From: Spirochaetales bacterium
GTDB lineage: Bacteria > Spirochaetota > Spirochaetia > SZUA-6 > DRHE01
Length of the DNA: 43,015 bases
NCBI GenBank assembly: GCA_030615505.1
Contig: JAUWZD010000033.1
Location: 1 to 43,015, forward strand
Direction of reading: 5' to 3'
A program made the position numbers and the translations under genes. The notes below the pieces were generated by a model that was given only the letters and a program-made list of their open reading frames with translations, did not search any database and was not told the DNA's origin. This document shows, in pieces, positions 8,929 to 16,795 of the stretch (position 1 is its first letter; each line of letters begins with the position of its first letter).

Positions 8929-9765
8929 TTATCGGAAGCTTTTAACGATCTCCATGGTGATCAGGCTCCAGCCATCCACAAGCACAAACAGGATCAACTT
9001 GAATGGTAGAGAAATCATAATCGGCGGCAGCATGATCATTCCCATAGACATAAGTGTGGAAGCTACAACTATATCGATGATGATAAATGGTATAAAAAGC
9101 AGTATTCCGATCTTAAAAGCCACGGTTAATTCATGTAATACAAAAGAAGGAATAAGAATCTCCGTAGGCACTTCTGCCAGGCTGTTAGGTTTGGGAAGAT
9201 TCCGCATACGCATGAAAAGCCTTATATTATCAGATTCCCCTCTCATCTGTTTGAACATGAATAACCTCAAGGGAGACTCCGCCTTTTTAAACATCTCTTC
9301 AATGCCGATTTCATTCTCTGCAAAGGGCTTGAGGGATTCCGTATAGATATTTTCCAAAGTCGGCCACATAATGAAAACAGTAAGAAAAAAGGCTAATCCC
9401 ATTAGAATCTGATTCGGGGGCACCTGCTGTAGAGAGAGAGACCGTCTTATAAAATTAAAAATAATGGCAATGCGAAGGAAAGAAGTCATAAGAATAATAA
9501 TAGAGGGAGCCAGGGTAAGAACAGTCAGAAGCAGAAGGAGTTGTATCGATAGCACGACCTCCTTATTATTCCGAGCTTCACGAACATTAAGATCAAAGTA
9601 AGGAAAGTTCACTCCAACTACTGCCGGCGCATCCGGGTTGACCAGTAATGTTTCCTGATTGGAATCGCCGGCCAGATCAGATTCCTGGGCTGACAGCATG
9701 GAGGGTAATAAAACGGAAGCAAAGAGCAGAAGAATTAATAGCGATACAAGTTTATCTGTGTTCAT
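8929..9765 (-). CDS. fliP: Flagellar export gate protein FliP
   Basis: 278 residues. An N-terminal signal peptide (residues about 1-26, ending LSAQ) precedes the mature membrane protein, as is usual for FliP. Conserved stretches include LTLAPSIIILMTSFLRIAI, QQVPPNQILMGLAFFLTVF and IPFIIIDIVVASTLMSMGM. FliP pentamers form the central export channel with FliQ and FliR. ATG at 9765 overlaps the fliO stop (ATGA), so fliO and fliP are probably translationally coupled. Confidence 0.98.
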   Translation of the reverse strand: MNTDKLVSLLILLLFASVLLPSMLSAQESDLAGDSNQETLLVNPDAPAVVGVNFPYFDLNVREARNNKEVVLSIQLLLLLTVLTLAPSIIILMTSFLRIAIIFNFIRRSLSLQQVPPNQILMGLAFFLTVFIMWPTLENIYTESLKPFAENEIGIEEMFKKAESPLRLFMFKQMRGESDNIRLFMRMRNLPKPNSLAEVPTEILIPSFVLHELTVAFKIGILLFIPFIIIDIVVASTLMSMGMIMLPPIMISLPFKLILFVLVDGWSLITMEIVKSFR

Positions 9766-10340
9766 AATTTCTTAAGGCGTTCTCTCTGCCGTTTCATATA
9801 ATCAACTGTTTCATTCACATTCAGTCTCTCTTTCTTTCCCGTTTTCAACACTGTTTGAAGTAGATTTGTAAAGCTCAATCCTTCTCTGCCCGTTAATTGA
9901 GAACTCTCAAACCTTAACATATCAACACTTTCTGAATCTTTTAGTTCTGATATCATGGATACGCCGCCATCAGCCTCGCCGATCAGATAGATGCTTTTAC
10001 CTACCTCAATAAGATGGATAGCTCTATTTCCGGAAAGTATTCGAGATCCCAGCAGGCGGATTAGATTATTTTCCGGAATTCGTTTTCTGATTCCACGTTT
10101 CAGCAGAAAGAAGAGCAGATAGATGACCGCTACAACAGAACCTAAAATGAGAAGCATACGAATAAAGTCCCATGTAGAAATGAGAGGCACCTCTAAGACT
10201 TCAGATTCTTCCGGCGCTTCCTCTTCGGCTATCAGTAAAGATTCCTCTGTTATTTCGCTTTCCTGCGCCATTAAAGGCACCGTCAGTGAAGATAGGATAA
10301 TTATAACTAATAATTTTTGAGAATGGTTTTTGATTCGCAA
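9762..10340 (-). CDS. fliO: Flagellar export gate assembly protein FliO (FliZ type)
   Basis: 192 residues from TTG at 10340. This start is chosen because GGGAGGGG lies just upstream and because it gives a clean signal peptide (basic RIKNHSQK, hydrophobic LLVIIILSSLTVPL, then MAQ). The longer in-frame GTG at 10376 overlaps an RNA hairpin and has no ribosome site. A second membrane helix (about residues 58-80, FIRMLLILGSVVAVIYLLFF) is followed by the small FliO domain (RLLGSRILSGNRAIHLIEVG, IYLIGEADGGVSMI). FliO assists FliP oligomer formation. It is the first gene after a likely internal promoter at 10399-10426. Confidence 0.9.
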   Translation of the reverse strand: MRIKNHSQKLLVIIILSSLTVPLMAQESEITEESLLIAEEEAPEESEVLEVPLISTWDFIRMLLILGSVVAVIYLLFFLLKRGIRKRIPENNLIRLLGSRILSGNRAIHLIEVGKSIYLIGEADGGVSMISELKDSESVDMLRFESSQLTGREGLSFTNLLQTVLKTGKKERLNVNETVDYMKRQRERLKKL

Positions 10341-10369
10341 TTTCCCCTCCCAGTAAATTGCTTCATAGT

Positions 10370-10389
10370 AAAGCACTTCTTAGTGCTTT
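10370..10389 (-). promoter_or_regulatory. 20-bp palindrome at the start of the predicted fliO transcript (operator or 5' hairpin)
   Basis: AAAGCACT and AGTGCTTT form a perfect 8-bp inverted repeat around a 4-base loop. It begins about 10 bp downstream of the -10 element at 10399-10404, so it would sit at the extreme 5' end of the transcript. It has no run of T on the minus strand, so it is not a normal intrinsic terminator. A repressor operator or a 5' stabilising hairpin both fit. The structure is seen directly; the role is inference. Confidence 0.6.
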
Positions 10390-10398
10390 GCTTCACTT

Positions 10399-10426
10399 AT
10401 TATATATTAAATATAGTTTATGTCAA
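10399..10426 (-). promoter_or_regulatory. Internal sigma-70-type promoter before fliO
   Basis: On the minus strand TTGACA (10426-10421) is followed by a 16-bp spacer and TATAAT (10404-10399). Both hexamers match consensus exactly. The -35 lies in the last codons of fliY (Leu-Thr just before TAA). The predicted start near 10392 gives a leader of about 50 bases before the fliO TTG. It would let the export gate, flhF/flhG and fliA be transcribed apart from the switch and hook genes. Confidence 0.75.
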
Positions 10427-11533
10427 ATCACTCATTCTTTCTATCGGAGAAACGATCTCTGTGACACGAACACCGAAATTTTCATCAATAACTACAACCT
10501 CTCCTTTAGCGATCAGCTTATGATTTACTAAAATATCCACCGGTTCACCGGCCAGCTTATCCAGCTCAATAATAGTTCCCTCACCAATTCCCAGGATCTC
10601 TCGAATCAACTTCCTGGTCCTTCCCAGTTCAACGGTCATCTCCATATTGACATCCATGAGAAGACCGATATTCCCCTGTTCTCCGGCAGCACCTGCGGTC
10701 TGAAGATTGGCGAACTGTACAGGCTGAACATTGGGTGTGGCCTGAGTAGGGCCAATAGCCCCACTGCCGATTGGTTGGCCAAAGGTCTGCTGAATGGCCG
10801 GGGAAGCCCCGCCAAAGACAGACTCTCCTAAGCCTGCATCCGCCGATACATCAACCTTAGGAGCCTGGGGAGCTGCCGCAGCGCCGGCTGAGGCTAAGCC
10901 TGTTATCTCCTTAACCAGGGAAAGGGAATAGAGTTCCACCAGTTTGGAGGGGTTCTCACCCTCTATAATGAGTGGATATTCCAGCTTTACAACCACTTCC
11001 CCCTGTGGGAAGCGTGCCTGATCTTTACTGACCTTCTGAAAATCCGCTGGTGTATTCTTTACCAGCCTGCCTACCTGGTTTCCAATCTCTGTAGTTGCGG
11101 ATCCGCTTATTTGCGAGAGTGCTTCAGCAACAGCAGATAATGCTGCATCATCGAGTTCAACCTCGGTCTGGCCCATCATTAATCCGGCAATTACCCCCGC
11201 TGTACCGACATCCAGAAAATAGGAATGCTCCCCCTGAAGCCCATCTGTAAAGTCAATCTTTACATCAACAACTTCGTCCTGGAGCTCCTGTTGTATTTCA
11301 TCCCTGGTTTTTAATTCTAAAGAAGGTTTTTCCAGATTTACTGTTTTTCGGGTAAGAATCGATAAATTGGAGGACTGTGTTGAGGCTATTCCTCCAAGCA
11401 ATTTCAATAACTGATTCTTCTCCTCCTCCGCCAAAGGCTCCCCTGCGGAAGGAGATCCGGTATCTATTTCTAAATTGTCCGTCTCCTGAAGCAGAGCATC
11501 AATTTCATCTTGTGAAAGTGAACCGTCACTCAT
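10418..11533 (-). CDS. fliY: Flagellar motor switch protein FliY/FliN with degenerate CheC-like domain
   Basis: 371 residues. It begins with the FliM-like CheY-P-binding peptide LSQDEIDALL (residues 6-15). A CheC-like domain (about 30-215) follows, then an Ala/Pro/Gln-rich linker (about 216-285) and a C-terminal FliN/SpoA domain (about 290-371: NMEMTVELGRTRKLIREILG, then PVDILVNHKLIAKGEVVVID). In Bacillus FliY two ExxN motifs dephosphorylate CheY-P. Here the matching positions read K44-L-L-G47 and E137-A-L-S140, so neither motif is intact and the protein may be only structural. ATG at 11533 overlaps the fliM stop (ATGA). Confidence 0.95.
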   Translation of the reverse strand: MSDGSLSQDEIDALLQETDNLEIDTGSPSAGEPLAEEEKNQLLKLLGGIASTQSSNLSILTRKTVNLEKPSLELKTRDEIQQELQDEVVDVKIDFTDGLQGEHSYFLDVGTAGVIAGLMMGQTEVELDDAALSAVAEALSQISGSATTEIGNQVGRLVKNTPADFQKVSKDQARFPQGEVVVKLEYPLIIEGENPSKLVELYSLSLVKEITGLASAGAAAAPQAPKVDVSADAGLGESVFGGASPAIQQTFGQPIGSGAIGPTQATPNVQPVQFANLQTAGAAGEQGNIGLLMDVNMEMTVELGRTRKLIREILGIGEGTIIELDKLAGEPVDILVNHKLIAKGEVVVIDENFGVRVTEIVSPIERMSDLT

Positions 11534-12561
11534 AAGTCTTCCTCCCCTCCTATTGCTAACTCCTCAAAATCTTCCTGGCTGATATCCTCAAGTTTCTTAA
11601 TGACTTGAGCGGCCAGTTTACTACCTACCACACCGGGCCGGCAGAGGAATTTCTTTCTATCTCCGATTTTCAATACCATCAGAGAATCTACCCCTGTATT
11701 ATCTAAACGTATGATGTCTCCTATCCTTAATGCCAGAACATCCCGTACTGAAAGCTCCATGTTTCCAACTTCAGCGATCATGGTTACAGCAACAGTGGCC
11801 AATCTTTCTCTTAAGATATTCAGGTTTTCTGTGGTCGTTCCTCTTCGAACAGAAGAGTACCAGTACTGGGCTGAAAGCTTAGAAATAATCGGCTCGATAG
11901 TCAGATAAGGGATACATAAATTCATCATACCTTCAACATCACCGACCTTGGTCTCAAGGGTCACCAGGACCACCATCTCAGAGGGCGGCACAATCTGGGC
12001 GAATTGTGGATTTGTTTCGATTCCTCCCAACCTGGGCCTTAAATCAATTACCGTACTCCATGACTCCCTCAAGTTTCCAAGCACACGAACGATTATGCCC
12101 TCCATGACTGACTGCTCAATATCCGTAAGGTCCCTGGAAAACTTTGTCCCTTCACCCTGGCCTCCGAATAAGCGGTCGATTATAGAGAAAGTAATGGCAG
12201 GATCGATTTCTAAGACAGCAGAACCCTTTAAGGGGTCCATATCGATCACAGCTAAAGTCGTCGGATTGGGAATGGACCTGATAAATTCCTCATAGGTCAA
12301 CTGATCAACAGATGCAACATGAACATGAACCAGACTGCGCAGTTGAGCGGAAAGTGAGGTAGTGGTTAAGCGGGCAAAAGTCTCGTGCATGATAGAAACG
12401 GTTCGGATCTGATCCTTGGAAAACTTATCCGGCCGCTTAAAATCGTATATCTTTATTTTCCGCTGGTCAGTCGGCTGTTGAACTTCTTCGGTATTAATTT
12501 CCCCGGCGGAAATTGCCGTTAAAAGCTGGTCAATTTCATCCTGGGACAGTACTTCTGCCAT
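11530..12561 (-). CDS. fliM: Flagellar motor switch protein FliM
   Basis: 343 residues. The N-terminal CheY-P-binding peptide LSQDEIDQLL is at residues 5-14. The middle CheC-like domain includes MHETFARLTTTSLSAQLRSL, RSIPNPTTLAVIDMDPLKG and the FliM-specific FGGQGEGTKFSRDLTDIEQ stretch. A C-terminal SpoA/FliN domain (about 255-325) ends in KKFLCRPGVVGSKLAAQV. FliM links FliG to the C-ring base and sets rotation sense. ATG at 12561 is 9 bp after the fliL stop; the stop overlaps fliY. Confidence 0.98.
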   Translation of the reverse strand: MAEVLSQDEIDQLLTAISAGEINTEEVQQPTDQRKIKIYDFKRPDKFSKDQIRTVSIMHETFARLTTTSLSAQLRSLVHVHVASVDQLTYEEFIRSIPNPTTLAVIDMDPLKGSAVLEIDPAITFSIIDRLFGGQGEGTKFSRDLTDIEQSVMEGIIVRVLGNLRESWSTVIDLRPRLGGIETNPQFAQIVPPSEMVVLVTLETKVGDVEGMMNLCIPYLTIEPIISKLSAQYWYSSVRRGTTTENLNILRERLATVAVTMIAEVGNMELSVRDVLALRIGDIIRLDNTGVDSLMVLKIGDRKKFLCRPGVVGSKLAAQVIKKLEDISQEDFEELAIGGEEDL

Positions 12562-12570
12562 TACCCTCTC

Positions 12571-13125
12571 CTATTGTGTGACCACAAACTCCCTGAAGAC
12601 TACCTTTTTCATTTTTCCTTCCTTCATTACACGGTTAATCTGCTGCTTGAGTTCCTCCTGCAGAGAGGCATATTTTTCCGGCCGTAGATCATCTTTGGTT
12701 TTAGTGCTTATAAAAAGCAAAATAATATTCTGTATTTCCCGCCTCCTGGCGTTCAATTCAAAGGCTAGCTTATTGTTCCCCTCATCATAGCCAAGACTGA
12801 CCGACATACTAAAAATAGCCGGAACTTCATCTGCCGTTACACCGCGAATAGATGGAATACTGTCATCGTACTGAAGGGGTTCTTCTTTTGCCTGGTACTG
12901 GGGAGAAACTAAAGCTAAATCCGTGCTCGTTCTGCCCTTGTTCAGGAGTTTAAAAGTTACAACTGTGGTTGTAGCTCCCAAAATAATGAATCCTAAACCG
13001 ATGGCGGCCCACTTTAAGAGTTTTATAATGATAACGGGTAGAAATCCAGCCTTCCTTCCCTCAACCTCTGCCTCTTCAGCACCTGCACCTACGTCTTCCA
13101 GATTCAATCTTTCTTCGTCTGACAT
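12571..13125 (-). CDS. fliL: Flagellar stator-associated protein FliL
   Basis: 184 residues from ATG at 13125, chosen because GGGAG and AAGG lie directly upstream; the longer frame to TTG at 13152 has no ribosome site. An acidic cytoplasmic tail is followed by one membrane helix (about residues 32-57, LPVIIIKLLKWAAIGLGFII). The periplasmic FliL/SPFH-like domain ends in KEGKMKKVVFREFVVTQ, a typical FliL C-terminus. FliL forms rings around MotAB stators and supports motor torque. It is separated from motB by 51 bp. Confidence 0.95.
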   Translation of the reverse strand: MSDEERLNLEDVGAGAEEAEVEGRKAGFLPVIIIKLLKWAAIGLGFIILGATTTVVTFKLLNKGRTSTDLALVSPQYQAKEEPLQYDDSIPSIRGVTADEVPAIFSMSVSLGYDEGNNKLAFELNARRREIQNIILLFISTKTKDDLRPEKYASLQEELKQQINRVMKEGKMKKVVFREFVVTQ

Positions 13126-13176
13126 CCTTATCTCCCTTATAGAATCTAACAAAAAACACGCAGTTTAGCAAACCCT

Positions 13177-13905
13177 TTACAGATGACCCTCCGTTAGAAT
13201 TATAATATCAATTCTCCGGTTATACGCTCTTCCCTCGGGAGTATCGTTACTGGCCAGAGGTACCGTATCTGCAAATCCGGCCACCTGGAACTGCCGTTCA
13301 TTTACGCCGAAATCAACCAGGTAGTGCAGAACATTTACAGCCCTGTCTGCAGAGAGTTCCCAATTGGTTGGCCACTCACCTTTAGAATCAGTTGGAACTG
13401 AATCCGTATGCCCCTCAATACGAAATTTCCGATTCGAAAGCTCCGCTGCGGAAAGAAGGGCTGAGGCTTTTTGAAGTACACCTCTTGATTCCTCTATATT
13501 AATTTCAGCACTGGCGGGTCTGAAAAATGAATCCGCCGCTAAGGAAATCACCAATCCCCGCTCATCCTCTTTAATGCGCACCTTCTTAGTCTTCAGTTCC
13601 GGCTGGAAAGTGGAAATTGCCGTCCTGCGTGCCTTATCTAAAGCGCTTCCTCTCTCCCTGGAGGGAAGGGCCATTACAGTATGCCCCATCTCTGCCAGTT
13701 TTCCGACCTGAAGGGTATTCCCGCCTCGAAAGCTCCCCAATCCCTGGAACGCAGCCAGTATCATACGCAGCTCACTGCCGTCTACTTCCGCTGTGGTAAA
13801 CATCAATACAAAAAAGGTCAAGAGGAGGGTTGTCATGTCTCCATATGTCAACAACCAGGCAGGGGCGCCTTCTTCACACTTTGGACATTTCTTTTGTCTC
13901 GGCAT
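13177..13905 (-). CDS. motB: Flagellar stator protein MotB
   Basis: 242 residues. The short cytoplasmic start has Cys7 and Cys10 (KCPKC). The single membrane helix carries the proton-accepting Asp at residue 23 (TYGDMTTLLLTFFVLMF). The C-terminal OmpA-like peptidoglycan-binding domain is clear (FRIEGHTDSVP near 150, NWELSADRAVNVLHYLV, FQVAGFADTVPLASNDTPEG). The ATG at 13905 follows the motA stop by 12 bp with GAGGAAG as ribosome site. The protein anchors the proton channel to the cell wall in the periplasm, where spirochaetal flagella also lie. Confidence 0.98.
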   Translation of the reverse strand: MPRQKKCPKCEEGAPAWLLTYGDMTTLLLTFFVLMFTTAEVDGSELRMILAAFQGLGSFRGGNTLQVGKLAEMGHTVMALPSRERGSALDKARRTAISTFQPELKTKKVRIKEDERGLVISLAADSFFRPASAEINIEESRGVLQKASALLSAAELSNRKFRIEGHTDSVPTDSKGEWPTNWELSADRAVNVLHYLVDFGVNERQFQVAGFADTVPLASNDTPEGRAYNRRIDIIILTEGHL

Positions 13906-13917
13906 TATCTCTTCCTC

Positions 13918-14700
13918 TTACTCTGCAGCCGCCTCCTGGCGTACAGCCTCTCTCCTGGCTGGGGGCAGGAACGACAAGAGCTTCTCTTCGAGAATCCTGG
14001 GGTTATCCCCGGATTGAATCGAAAGTATTCCCTCAATCATGATCTCCTTAACAAGGGTTTCGGCGTTGTCCTTATCTTCCAGATTCCTCTTAATCGGAAT
14101 AAAAACCAAATTGGCCAGAATAACACCATACATTGTGGTAATCAAAGCCGTAGACATACCAGTTCCTATAGCCGACTTATCCTCAATATTGGCCAGCATA
14201 ATGATAAGACCGATAAGGGTTCCGATCATTCCGAAGGCCGGGGCGAATTTACCCCAGTCATCGAAGAGGGTTATTCCGATTGAGTGGCGGTTCTGAATCT
14301 GATTCAATTCATTGTAGAGAATGTTTTTGATTATGTCCGGATCGGTTCCATCAACCACGAGTTGTATCCCTTTTCTTAAAAAATCATCCTCCACCTCTTC
14401 TAAGTCATCCTCCAGGGCCAGCAGCCCCTCCCTTCGGGCTTTTTCCGAAAAGTTCACAAGCTGGCTGATAATTCGCTCTTCCTCATAGTTTGGGAGCCTT
14501 AGGGCAAGATTAAAATAACGCATAATGCCCAGTATACGGCTTAACGGGTTACCTACTAAAAGGGCTGAGAAGGATCCTCCGATGGTTATTAGCACCGAAG
14601 GGATACTGATAAAACGGACGATATCACCTCCACTGCTGATGACTCCAAATATTAAGAGGAAAAAGCCTGCGCCTAATCCTATAATGGTGCCAAGATCCAT
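13918..14700 (-). CDS. motA: Flagellar stator protein MotA
   Basis: 260 residues with four membrane segments (about 5-22, 30-50, 150-172, 184-204). The cytoplasmic loop contains SEKARREGLLALEDDLEEV, including charged residues that contact FliG in the family. The proton-path Pro region is seen in DDWGKFAPAFGMIGTLIGLI and the last helices in STALITTMYGVILANLVFIP. The ATG at 14700 starts 5 bp after the flbD stop. MotA and MotB form a 5:2 stator unit. Confidence 0.98.
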   Translation of the reverse strand: MDLGTIIGLGAGFFLLIFGVISSGGDIVRFISIPSVLITIGGSFSALLVGNPLSRILGIMRYFNLALRLPNYEEERIISQLVNFSEKARREGLLALEDDLEEVEDDFLRKGIQLVVDGTDPDIIKNILYNELNQIQNRHSIGITLFDDWGKFAPAFGMIGTLIGLIIMLANIEDKSAIGTGMSTALITTMYGVILANLVFIPIKRNLEDKDNAETLVKEIMIEGILSIQSGDNPRILEEKLLSFLPPARREAVRQEAAAE

Positions 14701-14705
14701 CCCAC

Positions 14706-14903
14706 CTACTCCTCGTTTTTGAAGGCGCCAATCAGCCTTCTATACTTCACAATTCGATCAAAAAGCAACTGGTAGTCTTCAGTAACTACCAGTCTTTTCC
14801 CGGAGAGCATAATCAAGGTTGTATCCGGATTCAACTCAATATACTCAATCTGATGAGGATTAATGTAAAATGTTTTTCCGTTCAGCCTGGTTACCTCAAT
14901 CAT
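14706..14903 (-). CDS. flbD: Small flagellar protein FlbD (SwrD-like)
   Basis: 65 residues, typical of the family: IEVTRLNGKTFYINPHQIEY, then a PDTTLIMLSGKRLVV strand pair. In Bacillus subtilis the homologue SwrD raises motor torque. The gene is the first after a likely internal promoter (14927-14954), with a leader of only about 17 bases and GGAG just 3 bp from the ATG. It precedes motA by 5 bp, which agrees with a stator-related role. Confidence 0.93.
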   Translation of the reverse strand: MIEVTRLNGKTFYINPHQIEYIELNPDTTLIMLSGKRLVVTEDYQLLFDRIVKYRRLIGAFKNEE

Positions 14904-14926
14904 CTACTCCATAATAATCCTTTTAT

Positions 14927-14954
14927 ATTATAACATCTACCTCTTCAATGTCAG
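14927..14954 (-). promoter_or_regulatory. Internal sigma-70-type promoter before flbD-motA-motB
   Basis: On the minus strand CTGACA (14954-14949) is followed by a 16-bp spacer and TATAAT (14932-14927). The -35 lies in the last codons of flgE and the spacer spans its stop codon. The -10 is perfect and the -35 matches five of six bases. It would allow stator, switch and later genes to be expressed apart from the rod and hook genes. Confidence 0.65.
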
Positions 14955-16325
14955 CAGCTCTTGAAGCATCTGATCAGAGGTTGTAATAGTCCGGGAATTG
15001 GCCTGGAATCCTCTCTGGGTAATAATCATATCTGTAAATTGTTCGGCCAGATCCACATTACTCATTTCTAAAGCCCCGGCAATAATCTTTCCTTTGCCGG
15101 CAATACCCGAAGGGTCAATTCTGGGGTCTCCGGAATTGTTGGAAACTACATATGTATTTTCTCCTGCCTTCTCTAACCCCCCCGGATTGGTAAATGAAGC
15201 CAGGGCAATCTGGCCCAGCAGGCGATTGGTTCCGTTAGAGTAGACCCCTGTAATCACACCGGACTGGTCTATTTTGAAGCTCTCTAAATAACCCATGGTA
15301 TAGCCATTCTGCGTAATAACCTTTGTTGAGCTTTTTTCGGCAAATTGAGTTGCCGCATTTCGATAGGATCCTACTTCGCCCAGATTTAAATTGAAGGTTT
15401 GGCGATAAGCCACTACACCCACAGGGATGTCCGCTTCACTCACATCAAAGGATACCTGAACCTGTAAGGCGCCTTCTGCAATAGTATCTCCCTGGGCATC
15501 CAAAACCGACTGCAGAGCTCCCAGGTTGTCGAAGTCAAGAAAAAAGATATTATCCGGATTATTGACAATTCCCACTTCTGCTATTGTGTTGGCCGGTACT
15601 TCCGCTTCCGGATCTACCAAAACTTCGGCCTGCCAGCGGTTGGCAATCCCGGGTACTTTGGTAAAGTTTATCTGCAGCTGATGGACACGACCGAAAGAAT
15701 CGTATATATCAAAACTGGTAGTCCAGGTTCCCTCCTGTATTGTCTGGGGGGTGGCCCCCGGCGGGATTTCTATTGTGCGCTTATCCAGATTACACGCTAG
15801 CTGTATCTCTGTTGTTGCCGCAGCCGGGTCCTTTCCGCCCACAGGAATTACTATGTCCTCTATCTGGCCGGCCACATTGATCGAGGTAACACCACCCACT
15901 GTCTGTGCTGTCCAGCCCTGGACTCTCATCCCATTGGCCGGATTCACTAACAATCCGTTTTTATCTATACCGAAAGCTCCGGCCCTTGTATAGTACTGCT
16001 TCTCCCCGGCTTGCAGCACGAAAAAACCTTCTCCCTGAATAGCCAGATCTGTCATCACACCGGTTGTCTGCAGAGATCCCTGGGTAAAAATTGTATCAAT
16101 CGCTGCGATAACCATTCCCAGCCCCACCTGTTTAGAATTGACTCCACCGACTTCGTCAGTCGGCTTTGCAGCTCCAGACATGGTCTGAGAAAGCATATCC
16201 TGGAAATTTACCCTTCCCTTTTTGAATCCTGTGGTATTCACATTGGCTATATTATTACCCAGGACGTCCATTCTGACCTGATGATTCTGTAACCCCGATA
16301 CACCGGAGAAAAGTGAGCGCATCAT
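14937..16325 (-). CDS. flgE: Flagellar hook protein FlgE with the spirochaetal lysinoalanine cross-link residues
   Basis: 462 residues. The N-terminus is the rod/hook signature ([38 protein letters not shown]); the C-terminus has [20 protein letters not shown] and ends in [12 protein letters not shown]. In Treponema denticola FlgE, Cys178 and Lys165 of neighbouring subunits form a self-catalysed lysinoalanine bond. This protein has Cys at 178 (LACNLDKRT) and Lys at 165 (PVGGK), so its hook is very probably cross-linked. Start at ATG 16325 or at the adjacent ATG 16322; the first gives the matching numbering. It follows flgD with a 15-bp gap. Confidence 0.97.
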   Translation of the reverse strand: MMRSLFSGVSGLQNHQVRMDVLGNNIANVNTTGFKKGRVNFQDMLSQTMSGAAKPTDEVGGVNSKQVGLGMVIAAIDTIFTQGSLQTTGVMTDLAIQGEGFFVLQAGEKQYYTRAGAFGIDKNGLLVNPANGMRVQGWTAQTVGGVTSINVAGQIEDIVIPVGGKDPAAATTEIQLACNLDKRTIEIPPGATPQTIQEGTWTTSFDIYDSFGRVHQLQINFTKVPGIANRWQAEVLVDPEAEVPANTIAEVGIVNNPDNIFFLDFDNLGALQSVLDAQGDTIAEGALQVQVSFDVSEADIPVGVVAYRQTFNLNLGEVGSYRNAATQFAEKSSTKVITQNGYTMGYLESFKIDQSGVITGVYSNGTNRLLGQIALASFTNPGGLEKAGENTYVVSNNSGDPRIDPSGIAGKGKIIAGALEMSNVDLAEQFTDMIITQRGFQANSRTITTSDQMLQELLTLKR

Positions 16326-16340
16326 ATTGGTTTCCCCCTA

Positions 16341-16775
16341 TTATTTCAATATTCTTTCCACATCGGAAACATCATAGTATCTGTCATTTACCAGGAGCTG
16401 CGGATATTCACTACCTGTAACTTCAGTTACAACTCCTATAATCTCAGCACTCCCCTCCCTTATCTCTACTGTCTTGCCAAGTAATGCAATGGCCTGACTT
16501 TTTGTAAGAAGATTAAAGACCTTTTCCAACTCAGTATTCATGTTGGAGATCTGTTCCAGAGTAGAAAATTGAGCCATTTGAGCCACAAATTCCGTATCTT
16601 CAAGCGGACGTGTCGGATCCTGGTGGGTCAATTGTGTAAGTAGAAGTTTCAGGAAATCATCCTTATCCAGGATGTTTTTAACTGCTCGATCGCGGCCTAA
16701 AGATCTGTTGAAAGTGTTAACCCTTTGAGTAAGATCAGCAAAATCGCTCTGCGTTATGACTGTAGATATATCCAT
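16341..16775 (-). CDS. flgD: Hook cap protein FlgD
   Basis: 144 residues from ATG at 16775, selected because AAGGAAGGGG lies about 6 bp upstream. A TTG at 16799 that overlaps the fliK stop is also in frame but has no ribosome site. The conserved FlgD core is present (LDKDDFLKLLLTQLTHQDPT, then FVAQMAQFSTLEQISNMN). After it comes a short beta domain, as in short spirochaetal and Bacillus FlgD. FlgD caps the growing hook. Confidence 0.95.
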   Translation of the reverse strand: MDISTVITQSDFADLTQRVNTFNRSLGRDRAVKNILDKDDFLKLLLTQLTHQDPTRPLEDTEFVAQMAQFSTLEQISNMNTELEKVFNLLTKSQAIALLGKTVEIREGSAEIIGVVTEVTGSEYPQLLVNDRYYDVSDVERILK

Positions 16776-16795
16776 AAGATCCCCTTCCTTTCCGG

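Noticed and set aside
13681-14283. Plus-strand frame of 200 codons opposite motB/motA
   Set aside because: Antisense shadow that crosses two conserved genes and resembles no protein family.
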